From Mesorhizobium loti (lineage in GTDB: Bacteria; Pseudomonadota; Alphaproteobacteria; Rhizobiales; Rhizobiaceae), in NCBI RefSeq assembly GCF_003148495.1, contig NZ_QGGH01000001.1:516347-580346 (forward strand): a stretch of 64,000 nt of DNA. Reading direction: 5' to 3'. Of this stretch, positions 45,270 through 54,479 are shown piece by piece. Both the position numbers and the translations under genes were made by a program. The first letter of the stretch is position 1. Each line of letters begins with the position of its first letter. The notes beneath the pieces were generated by a model. The model was given only the letters and a program-made list of their open reading frames with translations, was not told the DNA's origin and searched no databases.

Positions 45270-48259
45270 GCGGCGCGTTCCGCATTCCCGGCGCCGGCCG
45301 CTTCAGCCAAGCCAAGACCGCGCGCTTCAGCTTCGACGGCCAGTCCTATGCCGGTATCGAGGGCGACACGCTAGCCTCGGCGCTGCTTGCCAATGGCGTC
45401 CATCTCGTCGGCCGCTCGTTCAAGTATCACCGTCCGCGCGGCATCTTGTCGGCGGGCGCCGAGGAGCCCAACGCGCTGGTCGAGATCAAGCGCGATGCGG
45501 CGCGCAAGACGCCAAATGTGCGGGCGACCGTGCAGGAGCTTTATGACGGGCTCGATGCGCAGTCGCAGAACCGCTGGCCGTCGCTGTCCTTCGACGTCGG
45601 TGCGGTCAACGACATCGCCTCGCCGCTGTTTTCGGCCGGCTTCTACTACAAGACCTTCATGTGGCCGAAGGCGGCGTGGAAGAGCCTCTACGAACCCAAG
45701 ATCCGCGCCGCGGCCGGCCTTGGCGTTTCCCCGGACCAGCCGGATTCCGACCATTATTCATCGCGCTATGCGCATTGCGACGTGCTGGTGCTGGGTGGCG
45801 GTGCCGCCGGCATTGCGGCAGCATTGGCAGCGGCTGAAACGGGCGTGCGGGTCATCCTCGCCGACGAGCAGGCCGAGTTCGGCGGCAGCCTGCGTTTCGA
45901 GACCGGTGCGAAGATCGACGGCCAGGACGGTTTTGCCTGGGCACAGGCGGCAATCGCCCGACTGAGCGCGATGGACAATGTCCGCGTGCTCTCGCGCACG
46001 ACGGCGTTCGGCTACTACGCGCAGAATTTCGTCGGGCTGGTCGAGCGTGTCAGCGATCATCTCTCGGCTCCCGGCCACGATCTGGCGCGCGAGCGGCTGT
46101 GGCAAGTTCGCGCCAAGCGCGTGGTGCTGGCCTCCGGGGCGATCGAGCGCCACATGGTGTTCGCCGACAACGACCGGCCGGGCATCATGCTGGCGGGTGC
46201 CGCGCGCACCTATCTGAACCACTATGGCGTCGCGGTCGGCAAAAATGTCGGCATCTACACCGCCAATGATTCCGCTTACGCGGCGGCGATCGACCTGAAG
46301 AAGGCCGGCGTCAACGTGGCGGCGATCGTCGATTTGCGTGACAATCCGACCGGTCCGGTGATCGACGAGGCGAGGGCGCTCGGCATCGAGGTCAATTTCG
46401 GCCGCGCGGTGATCCGCGCCGGCGGCAAGTTGCGCGTTTCCTCGATGACGGTGCAGCCGAAGAATGGTGGTGGCGAGCGCACCATCCCGGTCGACGCGAT
46501 CCTGATGTCGGCCGGCTGGACGCCGTCAGTGCATCTGTTCTCGCAGTCGCGCGGCAAGGTTGCCTTCAACGACGAGACCAAGCGCTTCGTGCCGGGCACT
46601 TATGCGCAGGACTGCGTCTCGGTTGGCGCCTGCAATGGCACAGACGGGCTGTCTGCGACGGTGGACGAGGCCTATGCGGCTGGCGCCAAGGCGGCCAAGG
46701 ATGCGGGCGCGAAAACCGCCAAGGGTACCAAGCCGAAGGTCGATGCCTCGGAGAGCTGGTCGCGCGGCATGCTGGGTGCGGCTCCCGGCGCCGGGCCGGA
46801 CACGACGGTGAAAGCTTTCGTCGATTTCCAGAACGACGTCACTGCCAAGGATATCCGCCAGGCAGTGCACGAGGGCATGCGCTCGATCGAACACGTCAAG
46901 CGCTTCACCACCAACGGCATGGCGACCGACCAGGGCAAGACCTCCAACATGCATGGCCTGGCGATCGCCGCCGAGACGCTGGGCAAGCCGATCCCGGAAG
47001 TCGGCCTGACCACGTTCCGGGCGCCCTATACGCCGGTGACCTTTGGCGCGATCGTCAGCCATGCGCGCGGTCCATTGTTCGACCCGACACGCAAGACGGC
47101 GATCCATCCCTGGGCCGAGGCGCAAGGGGCGGTGTTTGAGGATGTCGGCCAGTGGAAGCGCGCCTGGTATTTCCCCAATGCGGGGGAAGACATGCACGCT
47201 GCCGTTGACCGCGAATGCGTCGCGGTGCGCAAGACGGCCGGCCTGTTCGACGCCTCGACGCTGGGCAAGATCGAAGTGGTCGGTCCTGACGCGGCGAAAT
47301 TCATGGAACTGCTCTACACCAATCCGTGGGAGAAGCTGGAGCCGGGCCGCTGCCGCTATGGCATCATGCTGCGCGAGGACGGTTTCATCTATGATGACGG
47401 TGTCGTCGGCAGGCTGGCGCCGGACCGTTTCCATGTGACGACGACGACCGGCGGGGCGCCGCGCGTCATGAACCACATGGAGGACTATCTCCAGACCGAG
47501 TTCCCGCATCTCAATGTCTGGCTGACCTCGATCACCGAGCAATGGGCCGTCATTGCCGTGCAAGGCCCCAAGTCGCGTGACATCATCGCGCCGCTGGTTG
47601 AAGGCATCGACATGTCGGACGAGGCGCTGCCGCATATGTCGGTGCGCGAAGGCAAGATCTGCGGCGTGCCGACCAGGCTGTTCCGCATGTCGTTCACCGG
47701 TGAGCGCGGCTTCGAGGTCAACGTGCCTGCCGACTATGGCCAAGCCGTATGGGAAGCGCTGTGGGCTGAAGGGCAGAAGCACGGTGCGGCCGCCTATGGC
47801 ACCGAGGCCATGCATGTGCTGCGCGCCGAAAAGGGCTACATCATCGTCGGGCAGGACACCGACGGCACGGTGACGCCGAACGATGCCGGCCTCGACTGGG
47901 CGGTCGGCAAGAAGAAGGCCGATTTCGTCGGCATCCGCGGCATGGCGCGGCCGGATCTGGTCGCCAAGGGCCGCAAGCAGCTGGTCGGCCTCAAGACCAA
48001 GGACCCCAAGGTGGTGCTGGAAGAAGGCGCGCAGATCGTCGAGGATCCGAAGCAGCCGATCCCGATGAAGATGATCGGCCATGTCACTTCGAGCTACTGG
48101 TCTGAAAATTGCGGCCGTTCGATCGCGTTGGCGCTGGTCGCCGGCGGCCGCGACCGCATGGGCGACACGCTCTATGTGCCGATGCCGAACGGGGTGATCG
48201 AAGTGGAGGTTGCCGGCATGGTGTTCTTCGACGAGACGGGAGGGCGCCTCAATGGCTAA
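45266..48259 (+). CDS. soxA: Sarcosine oxidase alpha subunit
   Basis: The 997-residue subunit has an N-terminal 2Fe-2S-like fold region without cluster cysteines (SFDGQSYAGIEGDTLASALL), an NAD-binding flavoprotein domain (VLVLGGGAAGIAAALAAAET, about 172-191) and a C-terminal GcvT/aminomethyltransferase domain (from about 600). The last uses tetrahydrofolate to trap formaldehyde as methylene-THF (TERGFEV-like GERGFEVNVPADYG; GQDTDGTVTPNDAGLDWAVG). Length agrees with known SoxA. A 742-codon frame on the opposite strand is its shadow. Confidence 0.96.
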   Translation: MSGAFRIPGAGRFSQAKTARFSFDGQSYAGIEGDTLASALLANGVHLVGRSFKYHRPRGILSAGAEEPNALVEIKRDAARKTPNVRATVQELYDGLDAQSQNRWPSLSFDVGAVNDIASPLFSAGFYYKTFMWPKAAWKSLYEPKIRAAAGLGVSPDQPDSDHYSSRYAHCDVLVLGGGAAGIAAALAAAETGVRVILADEQAEFGGSLRFETGAKIDGQDGFAWAQAAIARLSAMDNVRVLSRTTAFGYYAQNFVGLVERVSDHLSAPGHDLARERLWQVRAKRVVLASGAIERHMVFADNDRPGIMLAGAARTYLNHYGVAVGKNVGIYTANDSAYAAAIDLKKAGVNVAAIVDLRDNPTGPVIDEARALGIEVNFGRAVIRAGGKLRVSSMTVQPKNGGGERTIPVDAILMSAGWTPSVHLFSQSRGKVAFNDETKRFVPGTYAQDCVSVGACNGTDGLSATVDEAYAAGAKAAKDAGAKTAKGTKPKVDASESWSRGMLGAAPGAGPDTTVKAFVDFQNDVTAKDIRQAVHEGMRSIEHVKRFTTNGMATDQGKTSNMHGLAIAAETLGKPIPEVGLTTFRAPYTPVTFGAIVSHARGPLFDPTRKTAIHPWAEAQGAVFEDVGQWKRAWYFPNAGEDMHAAVDRECVAVRKTAGLFDASTLGKIEVVGPDAAKFMELLYTNPWEKLEPGRCRYGIMLREDGFIYDDGVVGRLAPDRFHVTTTTGGAPRVMNHMEDYLQTEFPHLNVWLTSITEQWAVIAVQGPKSRDIIAPLVEGIDMSDEALPHMSVREGKICGVPTRLFRMSFTGERGFEVNVPADYGQAVWEALWAEGQKHGAAAYGTEAMHVLRAEKGYIIVGQDTDGTVTPNDAGLDWAVGKKKADFVGIRGMARPDLVAKGRKQLVGLKTKDPKVVLEEGAQIVEDPKQPIPMKMIGHVTSSYWSENCGRSIALALVAGGRDRMGDTLYVPMPNGVIEVEVAGMVFFDETGGRLNG

Positions 48260-48836
48260 GGCCGCTGCAAGAAAGACGGCTCCGGCTGCATCGCCTTCGG
48301 TAGAACGCCGTCCGGCGCTGGCTGGACGCAGCACTTCGGCGACCAGCGTCAAGGTCGAGGTGCTGCCGCCGGCTGAGCGCATGTCATTGCGTGCGCCGGA
48401 GGCTTCGGTTGCAGCGCTTTCGAAAGCGCTCGGCGTGACCTTGCCGAACAAGCCGAAGACGTCTGCCTCGAAGGGTGGGCGAACTGCCTTGTGGCTCGGC
48501 CCCGACGAATGGCTTGTTATCGACGAGGCCGGTAGCGATCCGCTCGCCGATTGCGCCAAGGTTTCCGTGCTGCACTCGGCGGTCGGCATCTCGCATCGCA
48601 ACATTGCTATCGCCGTGACGGGCGCCGGGGCAGCAGCGACGATCAATGCGGGTTGTCCGCAGGATCTATCGCTCGACGTCTTCCCGGTGGGAGCAGCGTC
48701 GCGCACCATCCTGGGCAAGACGGAGATCGTGCTGCTGCGCACAGCCGCCGACACCTTCCGGGTTGAATGCTGGCGTTCCTTCTCGGACTATGTTTTTACT
48801 TTCCTGTCCGAGGGATCGCGCGACGCAGCGGTCTGA
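48252..48836 (+). CDS. soxG: Sarcosine oxidase gamma subunit
   Basis: The 194-residue SoxG has [15 protein letters not shown] in its middle, then [20 protein letters not shown] and [40 protein letters not shown] and [12 protein letters not shown]. It resembles the C-terminal part of GcvT and completes the tetramer. The ATG at 48252 overlaps the end of soxA by eight bases. An Ala/Lys-rich N-terminal stretch of about 30 residues is specific to this group. Confidence 0.93.
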   Translation: MAKAAARKTAPAASPSVERRPALAGRSTSATSVKVEVLPPAERMSLRAPEASVAALSKALGVTLPNKPKTSASKGGRTALWLGPDEWLVIDEAGSDPLADCAKVSVLHSAVGISHRNIAIAVTGAGAAATINAGCPQDLSLDVFPVGAASRTILGKTEIVLLRTAADTFRVECWRSFSDYVFTFLSEGSRDAAV

Positions 48837-49124
<288 letters not shown>

Positions 49125-49127
<3 letters not shown>

Positions 49128-49251
49128 AGCGGTTCATCGTTTCGCGGAAACGCCGAACCGCTCTATCTCGTCTGTTTTGGCGCAATTCCCAAGGGGAAGC
49201 GCAATGGCGCTTTTCCCGGGAAAACCGCTTCACACTTTTCCTGGAATTGCT
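49125..49251. repeat. Composite rhizobial palindromic repeat, copy 2
   Basis: Part one (49125-49163): AGCGGTTCATCGTTTC and GAAACGCCGAACCGCT form a dyad around GCG. Part two (49181-49251): CGCAATTCC, then an insert, then GGAAAACCGCTTCACAC and TTTTCCTGGAATTGCTC, matching the copy at 32842 nearly base for base. The insert AAGGGGAAGCGCAATGGCGC is extra here. The element supplies the stop codon of the upstream gene. Confidence 0.8.
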
Positions 49252-49332
49252 CAATTTTTCCATCGGGCCAGGCTGCATCGGACCTTCTCAATCCCATTGG
49301 ACATGCTATTTAAAGCGCTTTGGGAGATGAAA

Positions 49333-50118
49333 ATGCCGACAAAAGCGATCGTTTGGGGCGAGAATGTCCACGAGCAGACCAATGCCGCGGTGCGCGACCT
49401 CTATCCCTTGGGGATGCATGGCACCATTGCCGCGGCACTCAACCAGGACAAGGGCATCGAGGCGACCACCGCCACCTTGCAGGAGCCCGAACATGGCCTG
49501 AGCGAGAAGCGCCTGGCGGCCACCGACGTGCTTTTGTGGTGGGGCCATGCGGCGCATGGCGACGTCAAGGACGAGATCGTCGAGCGGGTGCAGAAGCGGG
49601 TGTGGGAAGGCATGGGCCTGATCGTGCTCCATTCCGGCCACTACTCGAAGATTTTCAAGCGGCTGATGGGCACGCCCTGTTCGCTGAAATGGCGCGAGGC
49701 GGGCGAGCGCGAGCGCGTCTGGGCGATCAACCGCGGCCACCCGATCGCGCAAGGCATCGGCGAGTGCCTGGAGATCGGCGAGACCGAAATGTATGGCGAA
49801 CCCTTCGCCGTGCCGGAGCCGCTCGAGACGGTGTTCGTCTCCTGGTACGAGGGCGGCGAGGTGTTCCGGTCAGGGCTGACCTACCAGCGCGGCGCAGGCA
49901 GGATCTTCTACTTCTCGCCCGGCCACGAGACCTATCCGATCTATCACAATGAGGGCGTGCAGCAGGTGCTGCGCAACGCGGTGCACTGGGCGCACAACCC
50001 GGCGCCGGCATGGTCCGGCATCACCAATGCGCCGAACGTGCCGACGGATGCGGCCAAGGAGAAGATCGTCCAGAAGGGGCTGCGCCTGCATGCCGATGGC
50101 GACAAGGGCCTGAGTTGA
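49333..50118 (+). CDS. thuA: ThuA-domain protein (trehalose utilisation family)
   Basis: The 261-residue protein has the ThuA/glutamine-amidotransferase-like fold of rhizobial Thu[81 protein letters not shown]. In Sinorhizobium thuAB handles 3-keto derivatives of trehalose and related disaccharides. The ATG at 49333 follows GGGAG at six bases. The usual partner thuB (a Gfo/Idh/MocA dehydrogenase) is next but internally deleted. Confidence 0.87.
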   Translation: MPTKAIVWGENVHEQTNAAVRDLYPLGMHGTIAAALNQDKGIEATTATLQEPEHGLSEKRLAATDVLLWWGHAAHGDVKDEIVERVQKRVWEGMGLIVLHSGHYSKIFKRLMGTPCSLKWREAGERERVWAINRGHPIAQGIGECLEIGETEMYGEPFAVPEPLETVFVSWYEGGEVFRSGLTYQRGAGRIFYFSPGHETYPIYHNEGVQQVLRNAVHWAHNPAPAWSGITNAPNVPTDAAKEKIVQKGLRLHADGDKGLS

Positions 50119-50170
50119 TTAGGGGCTTGAGTTGATTTGGGCTTGAGTTAAGCGGGGGCTTGGGTTGATG
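50107..50170. repeat. Imperfect tandem repeats spanning the thuA stop and the next start
   Basis: Four units of about 16 bases resembling GGGGCTTGAGTTGATT run from 50107 to 50170. The first contains the thuA stop and the last the ATG of the truncated dehydrogenase. Units differ at two to four positions. It looks like slippage or a duplication at the deletion-prone junction. Confidence 0.6.
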
Positions 50171-50581
50171 CATCGAATTCTTCTGCTCGGCACCGGCGGC
50201 ATCGCCGGGCATCATGTCGAGGAGTTTGCCGGAATTCCGGGCTGCAGCATCGGCGCGCTCGCCACGATCGTGGCGAGCCGCTACATGACCGGCCACGCCA
50301 ACGATCTGTCTCTCGCCCTGCACGGTACCAGGGGCGCCATCAAGGTCGAGACCGACGGCAAGGTATCGAACCTGTCTGCCTGCCTGGGTGGGGATGTCGA
50401 TCTTCAGCGCTGGCAGACCCTGGCGCTGCCCAGTGTCAAGCGCAATGCCCGGCGCTTTGCCGACGCGCTGGATTCAGGCCGGAACGGCGATCCATCGTTC
50501 CGGCGCGCCGCAGACATGCAGAAGCTGATCGACGCGGCCTTCGAGAGTTCAGCGGCGAAGCTGCCGATCTCGATTGCCTGA
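50168..50581 (+). pseudogene. Gfo/Idh/MocA (ThuB-like) dehydrogenase with a large in-frame internal deletion
   Basis: The 137-residue frame begins with an intact N-terminal Rossmann start (MHRILLLGTGGIAGHHVEEF, then AGIPGC). It then jumps directly to C-terminal domain sequence (IGALATIVASRYMTGHANDL, LALHGTRGAIKVETDGKVSN, RNARRFADALDSGRNG). Family proteins are about 340-370 residues and carry an E-K-P motif and the rest of the NAD domain between these parts; all of that is missing. The frame is preserved. Such a protein cannot be a working dehydrogenase. Confidence 0.75.
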
Positions 50582-50624
50582 TATCCTGTCGTGGCCTTAA
50601 CCCGGGCGGTCTGCTGTGAAGCGG

Positions 50625-51473
50625 TCAGCTGGCATTGCCATCGCGCCAGGCGGTCTGGCCCATCAGCCGGTTCATGGTGGAAAGGTACTCGTCTTCCGAG
50701 GTCGACCAGCGCAGCCTTGCCATTTCCTCGGTATCCGGACCGGCGAGATAGCGCAGTCGGTGCGACGGATCGGTCGCTGCCGCAAAGATCGTCGCAACCA
50801 CCCGCTGTTCGTCCGCATCCGGGAACGGGTAGTTCATCATCGACTGCATCATGTGGTCGAAGTAGGGCTTGTACGTTGCCGGGACCGAAACGGCCTCTGA
50901 CGCCGTCATGGTGTTGGAGGTGAAGCTGGTGGTGCGCATGGCTCCGGGTTCGACGAGCTTGACGAGGATGTTCTGCGATTCAAGCTCGTAGGACAGCGAT
51001 TCCGACAGGCCTTCCACGGCATGCTTGGTCGCGGTGTACAGCGCCAGCAGCGGTACGGCGGCCAACCCGACGCCCGAGGTGATGTTGATGATGGTGCCGC
51101 CGCCCTGGTCACGCAAATGCGGGATCGCCGCCTGCATGACATTCATCATTCCAAAGACGTTGGTCTCGAAGATGCCGCGGATCGTCTCCTTCGCGGTGGC
51201 CTCGAAGATCGAGACGACACTGATGCCGGCATTGTTGACGACGGCGTTGATATGTCCGAAGCGCTCGATGCCAGCGGCAATCGCGGCCTCGATGCTTGCG
51301 GGATCGGTGACATCGAGCGGCAGCACAAGCATTTGATCGGCATGGCCGGCGGCGAGACTCTGGTCCGGCTTTCGCATTGTCGCGATAACGTTCCAGCCTT
51401 GGGTGGCGAAGTGCCTCGCCGTGGTCTTGCCGAGCCCGGACGAACAGCCGGTGATGAGGACGGTATTGGTCAT
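50625..51473 (-). CDS. SDR family oxidoreductase
   Basis: The 282-residue short-chain dehydrogenase has TGCSSGLGKTTARHF (NAD(P) motif, 8-22), NNAG near 82 and catalytic Y-x3-K in LALYTATKHAVEGLSESLSY. It resembles the oxidoreductase/retinol-dehydrogenase-like SDRs with a variable C-terminus (DTEEMARLRWSTSEDEYLST). It is divergent from an AraC regulator gene 94 bases away, its probable controller. Substrate unknown. Confidence 0.88.
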   Translation of the reverse strand: MTNTVLITGCSSGLGKTTARHFATQGWNVIATMRKPDQSLAAGHADQMLVLPLDVTDPASIEAAIAAGIERFGHINAVVNNAGISVVSIFEATAKETIRGIFETNVFGMMNVMQAAIPHLRDQGGGTIINITSGVGLAAVPLLALYTATKHAVEGLSESLSYELESQNILVKLVEPGAMRTTSFTSNTMTASEAVSVPATYKPYFDHMMQSMMNYPFPDADEQRVVATIFAAATDPSHRLRYLAGPDTEEMARLRWSTSEDEYLSTMNRLMGQTAWRDGNAS

Positions 51474-51567
51474 TCACATAACTCCTTGAGGTTATGCGGC
51501 TGATCTATGTAAAGCGCTCTGGCTGATCTATAACGAGGAGTGCCAATTACATTACGGATCGTCTCAT

Positions 51568-52563
51568 TTGGACCCTTTGACCGATATTATCGCCCTGTTG
51601 CGCCCAAAGACGCTGCTGCTCGGCAATCTTGCGGCAACCGGTGAGTGGGGCATCCGCTCGCCCTACCAGACCGATCCCACCTTCTATCTGGTGACCGAAG
51701 GTGAATGCTGGTTCCAGGCCGAGAATGCCGATGCCGTGCGGCTGTGCGCGGGGGATTACCTGCTGGCGGCGCAGCCGTGTTCCGCGTGTTTCGTCAGCCA
51801 TATCGGCGCGAAGCTCGTTCTCTCCGACGCCGAGTTCAAGGAACGCAACACGATCGACAACGAAGTCCGGGTCGGCAGCAGGACAGAGGGCCCGACGACG
51901 CGCATACTTGGCGGCCTGATCATCTGCGATCCGGTCAATGCCGACCTGCTGTTCGGCCTGCTGCCGCGCTTCACTCATATCCGTGCGGCGGAAGATGTCG
52001 GTGAACGGCTCGCAGGCCTGATGCGTATCATCGTCGATGAAACGCATGCTGCCAGGCCGGCCAGGGACATGGTGCTGTCACGGTTGATCGAGGTGATGCT
52101 GATCGAAACGCTGCGTCGCGATGGCGCGCAACGCGCATCACAGCCGCAGGGCCTGCTTGGCGGCCTCGCCGATCCGCAATTGGCCAAGGCGCTGACCCAC
52201 ATCCATTCGAATGTCGGCAGGGCGTGGACGATTGCCGAGTTGGCGAAAACCGCCGGAATGTCGCGCTCGCGATTTGCCCGACGCTTCGTCGATGCCGTCG
52301 GGGCGGCACCGGTCGAATATCTGCTGGCATGGCGCATGGCGCTGGCCAAAGACGCACTGCTGCACAGTCAGAAGCCGCTCAGCCAGATCGCTGCCGATGT
52401 CGGCTATCAATCGCCAAGTGCTTTCAGCACCGCCTTCAGCGGCAAGGTCGGTTGCGCACCAACCCAGTATGCCGCTCGAAGCCGGGGCGAGACCATGCCC
52501 GGGGAAACCCGGGCGGGTATGCAATCAAACCTCAGAATGCGCTCGGCACAATCCACGGGTTGA
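51568..52563 (+). CDS. AraC-family transcriptional regulator (cupin_6 type)
   Basis: The 331-residue protein has an N-terminal cupin-like domain (LTDIIALLRPKTLLLGNLAA, FYLVTEGECWFQAENADAVR) and a C-terminal double helix-turn-helix (WTIAELAKTAGMSRSRFARR, PLSQIAADVGYQSPSAFSTA). The start appears to be TTG at 51568 giving MDPLTD, the usual opening of this group; no ATG fits. It is divergent from an SDR gene. The end overlaps the convergent small secreted protein by 32 bases. Confidence 0.88.
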   Translation: MDPLTDIIALLRPKTLLLGNLAATGEWGIRSPYQTDPTFYLVTEGECWFQAENADAVRLCAGDYLLAAQPCSACFVSHIGAKLVLSDAEFKERNTIDNEVRVGSRTEGPTTRILGGLIICDPVNADLLFGLLPRFTHIRAAEDVGERLAGLMRIIVDETHAARPARDMVLSRLIEVMLIETLRRDGAQRASQPQGLLGGLADPQLAKALTHIHSNVGRAWTIAELAKTAGMSRSRFARRFVDAVGAAPVEYLLAWRMALAKDALLHSQKPLSQIAADVGYQSPSAFSTAFSGKVGCAPTQYAARSRGETMPGETRAGMQSNLRMRSAQSTG

Positions 52564-52780
52564 TGCTGATGCCGAGGCGCGGGCCCTTGCCTTCGGCGGT
52601 GTTTTCCGTGACGCCCTTCTTCTCGACCGAGCCGGTCGAAGCGCAATCGAGCTTCACGTTGGTCTTGGTGTCGATGCAGGTTGCAGTCGGCGCATGCTTG
52701 ACAGGGTGGGTGGTGTTGGCGGCAAAGGCCGAACCGGACAGTGCCAGCACGGCGGCGAGGGTGAGAAGGGTCTTTTTCAT
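52532..52780 (-). CDS. Small secreted hypothetical protein
   Basis: The 82-residue product has a clear signal peptide (MKKTLLTLAAVLALSGSAFA, cleavage after AFA) and a short mature region with two cysteines (TCIDTKTNVKLDCASTGS), which could form a disulfide. I recognise no family. GAGACTGACA precedes the ATG. Its upstream region carries perfect GTAC palindromes, suggesting control by a nearby TetR-type repressor. Confidence 0.72.
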   Translation of the reverse strand: MKKTLLTLAAVLALSGSAFAANTTHPVKHAPTATCIDTKTNVKLDCASTGSVEKKGVTENTAEGKGPRLGISINPWIVPSAF

Positions 52781-52813
52781 TGTCAGTCTCCGTTTTCGAC
52801 GGGTGAATTTTTC

Positions 52814-52887
52814 TCGTACATGTACGATGCACTGTACAGATACGTCCGTCGATCGCGAAGTTCAAGCCAAAACCGTACGCGTACGGT
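52814..52887. promoter_or_regulatory. Cluster of perfect GTAC-type palindromes upstream of the small secreted protein
   Basis: TCGTACATGTACGA (52814-52827), CTGTACAG (52832-52839) and the 16-base ACCGTACGCGTACGGT (52872-52887) are each perfectly symmetrical and share the form CGTAC-N2-GTACG. A degenerate relative, TATACGCTGTACGA, lies upstream of the TetR gene at 53649-53662. These fit operators of that TetR protein. Confidence 0.5.
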
Positions 52888-52966
52888 AAATTTTTTGTTA
52901 ACCAAGAAATTCGCCCTGATGCTGGGAAGGGCGGAGAGGAAATATGGAAACGAACGGAACTGGCGT

Positions 52967-53611
52967 TCAGCAGTTGACCGGTGTCTCGGTCAGCGGTGGC
53001 ACGTCTTGCGTGCTGAGCGTGGCAAGCGTGAAATCGCACATCCGCTTCACGAAAGCCTGCGGATCTCCGAAGGGGTAGAACGGAAAGGTGATGAGCAGCG
53101 AGATCGTGCCGTGGCCGACCGCCCAAAGCATGGTGGCGATGGCGCGCGGATCGCCTTGCAACTTGCCGGCGGCGACGCAGGCCTCGACCCGGCTGATCAG
53201 CGCTTTCATCGCCGGGTTGCCCTCTTCCATGTCCTGGTAGCTTCTGCCTTCCGGCAGCTTGGTCTTTTCGGTCATGAAGACAGTCCGGTATTCGTTGGGA
53301 TTGCCAAGCCCGAACGCGGCATATTCCGTCATCACTGCCTGCAAGGCCTCGATCGGATCGTCGGACGAATGCTCCTCGATGCGTCGGGCAAGCGTCTCGA
53401 ACGCATCCTCGGCGAGCGCGAACAGGATGTCCTGCTTGTCGGCGAAATAGGAATAGACCGACATCGGGGCATAGCCGACCCGCTTGGCCAGTTTGCGGAT
53501 GGTCAGCCCTTCATAGCCTTCTTCCTGGACGAGCTTATGGGCGGCCGCGACCAGCTCGGAGCGCTGTTCTGCCTTTTGTTTCTCGCGGCGTGTCTGGACG
53601 CTCGGCGGCAA
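52967..53611 (-). CDS. TetR/AcrR-family transcriptional regulator
   Basis: The 214-residue protein has the TetR helix-turn-helix (ELVAAAHKLVQEEGYEGLTI, RKLAKRVGYAPMSVYSYFAD, about 20-62) and a TetR_C_33-like ligand domain. No ATG precedes the homology. TTG at 53611 (MPPSVQTRREKQ) with GAAGG upstream is my choice; the longer frame reaching 53740 lacks family similarity. It lies between the small secreted protein gene and the acyl-CoA catabolic genes and may control either; palindromes on both sides support autoregulation. Confidence 0.82.
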   Translation of the reverse strand: MPPSVQTRREKQKAEQRSELVAAAHKLVQEEGYEGLTIRKLAKRVGYAPMSVYSYFADKQDILFALAEDAFETLARRIEEHSSDDPIEALQAVMTEYAAFGLGNPNEYRTVFMTEKTKLPEGRSYQDMEEGNPAMKALISRVEACVAAGKLQGDPRAIATMLWAVGHGTISLLITFPFYPFGDPQAFVKRMCDFTLATLSTQDVPPLTETPVNC

Positions 53612-53702
53612 AATCTCGTGCCTTCGTTGGGATGGTGCGTGGCTAATTATATACGCTGTACGAAAACGAACAAGGGCGCGGGAAGTTCCCAAACGGAAGG
53701 TG

Positions 53703-54479
53703 TCAGATCGCGCCGACGCCGCCGTCGACGGCCAGCGCATGACCGGTCATGAAGGAGTTGGCGGGGTCGGCGGCGAACAGGATCGCCGTAATCACTTCCT
53801 CCACTTCGGCCACCCGCTTCATCGGCACGCCGCGCGTCAGCTCGGCCAACGCCTCTTCTTCCGGCACGCCGGAGACGCGCACGAAGCCGTCCACCATCGC
53901 CGTCCTGGTGTGGGCGGGGCAGATCGCGTTGATCCGCACACCCTTGGTTGCGTATTCGGCCGCTGCCGATTTTGTCAGCCCGACGACGCCATGCTTGGCC
54001 GCCGCATAGACCGAAAGTTTTGGCGCGCCGACCAGCCCGGCGACCGAGGCGATGTTGACGATGGCGCCGCCCTTGCCGTTCGCCTTGAACTGCCGTTCCA
54101 TCTGCGGAATCTGGTGCTTCATGGCATAGAACACGCCGAGCAGGTCGATCTCCAGGACGCGGCGGGCCTCGTCCGATTCGACCTGCGGCAGACGCACGAA
54201 GCTCTGGACGATGCCGGCATTGTTGACGGCGATGTCCAGCCGGCCGAATTTTTCGACCGCCAGCCTGACCAGATCCTCCGACAAGGCTTCGTCCGCTATG
54301 TTGCCGGCGAGGATCGCCGTCTCGACCTGCAGCGTGCCTGCAAGATCGGCGAGTGCCTTTTCGTCGATGTCCGATAGCACCAGCTTTGCGCCTTCAGCGG
54401 CAAAGCCTTTCGCCGCACCTCGGCCGAGCCCGCCGGCAGCACCCGTGATCAGCACCGTTGCTCCGTCGAAGCGGCCCAT
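53703..54479 (-). CDS. SDR family oxidoreductase (acyl-CoA cluster)
   Basis: The 258-residue short-chain dehydrogenase has TGAAGGLGRGAAKGF (12-26), NNAG at 86-89 and SVYAAAKHG with the Tyr/Lys pair (158 and 162). It resembles 3-hydroxyacyl-CoA or 3-oxoacyl reductases. Its start overlaps the stop of the phosphotransferase gene (ATGA), so it is co-translated with an APH-type kinase and a MaoC protein. A role in oxidising a hydroxyacyl intermediate is inference. Confidence 0.88.
   Translation of the reverse strand: MGRFDGATVLITGAAGGLGRGAAKGFAAEGAKLVLSDIDEKALADLAGTLQVETAILAGNIADEALSEDLVRLAVEKFGRLDIAVNNAGIVQSFVRLPQVESDEARRVLEIDLLGVFYAMKHQIPQMERQFKANGKGGAIVNIASVAGLVGAPKLSVYAAAKHGVVGLTKSAAAEYATKGVRINAICPAHTRTAMVDGFVRVSGVPEEEALAELTRGVPMKRVAEVEEVITAILFAADPANSFMTGHALAVDGGVGAI

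Noticed and set aside
46526..48754. Open frame of 742 codons on the minus strand
   Set aside because: It lies fully opposite soxA/soxG, is rich in Arg, Asp and His as expected from the complement of high-GC coding DNA, and matches no family. The same applies to long antisense frames at 28944-30647 and 32828-34729 opposite the kdp genes.
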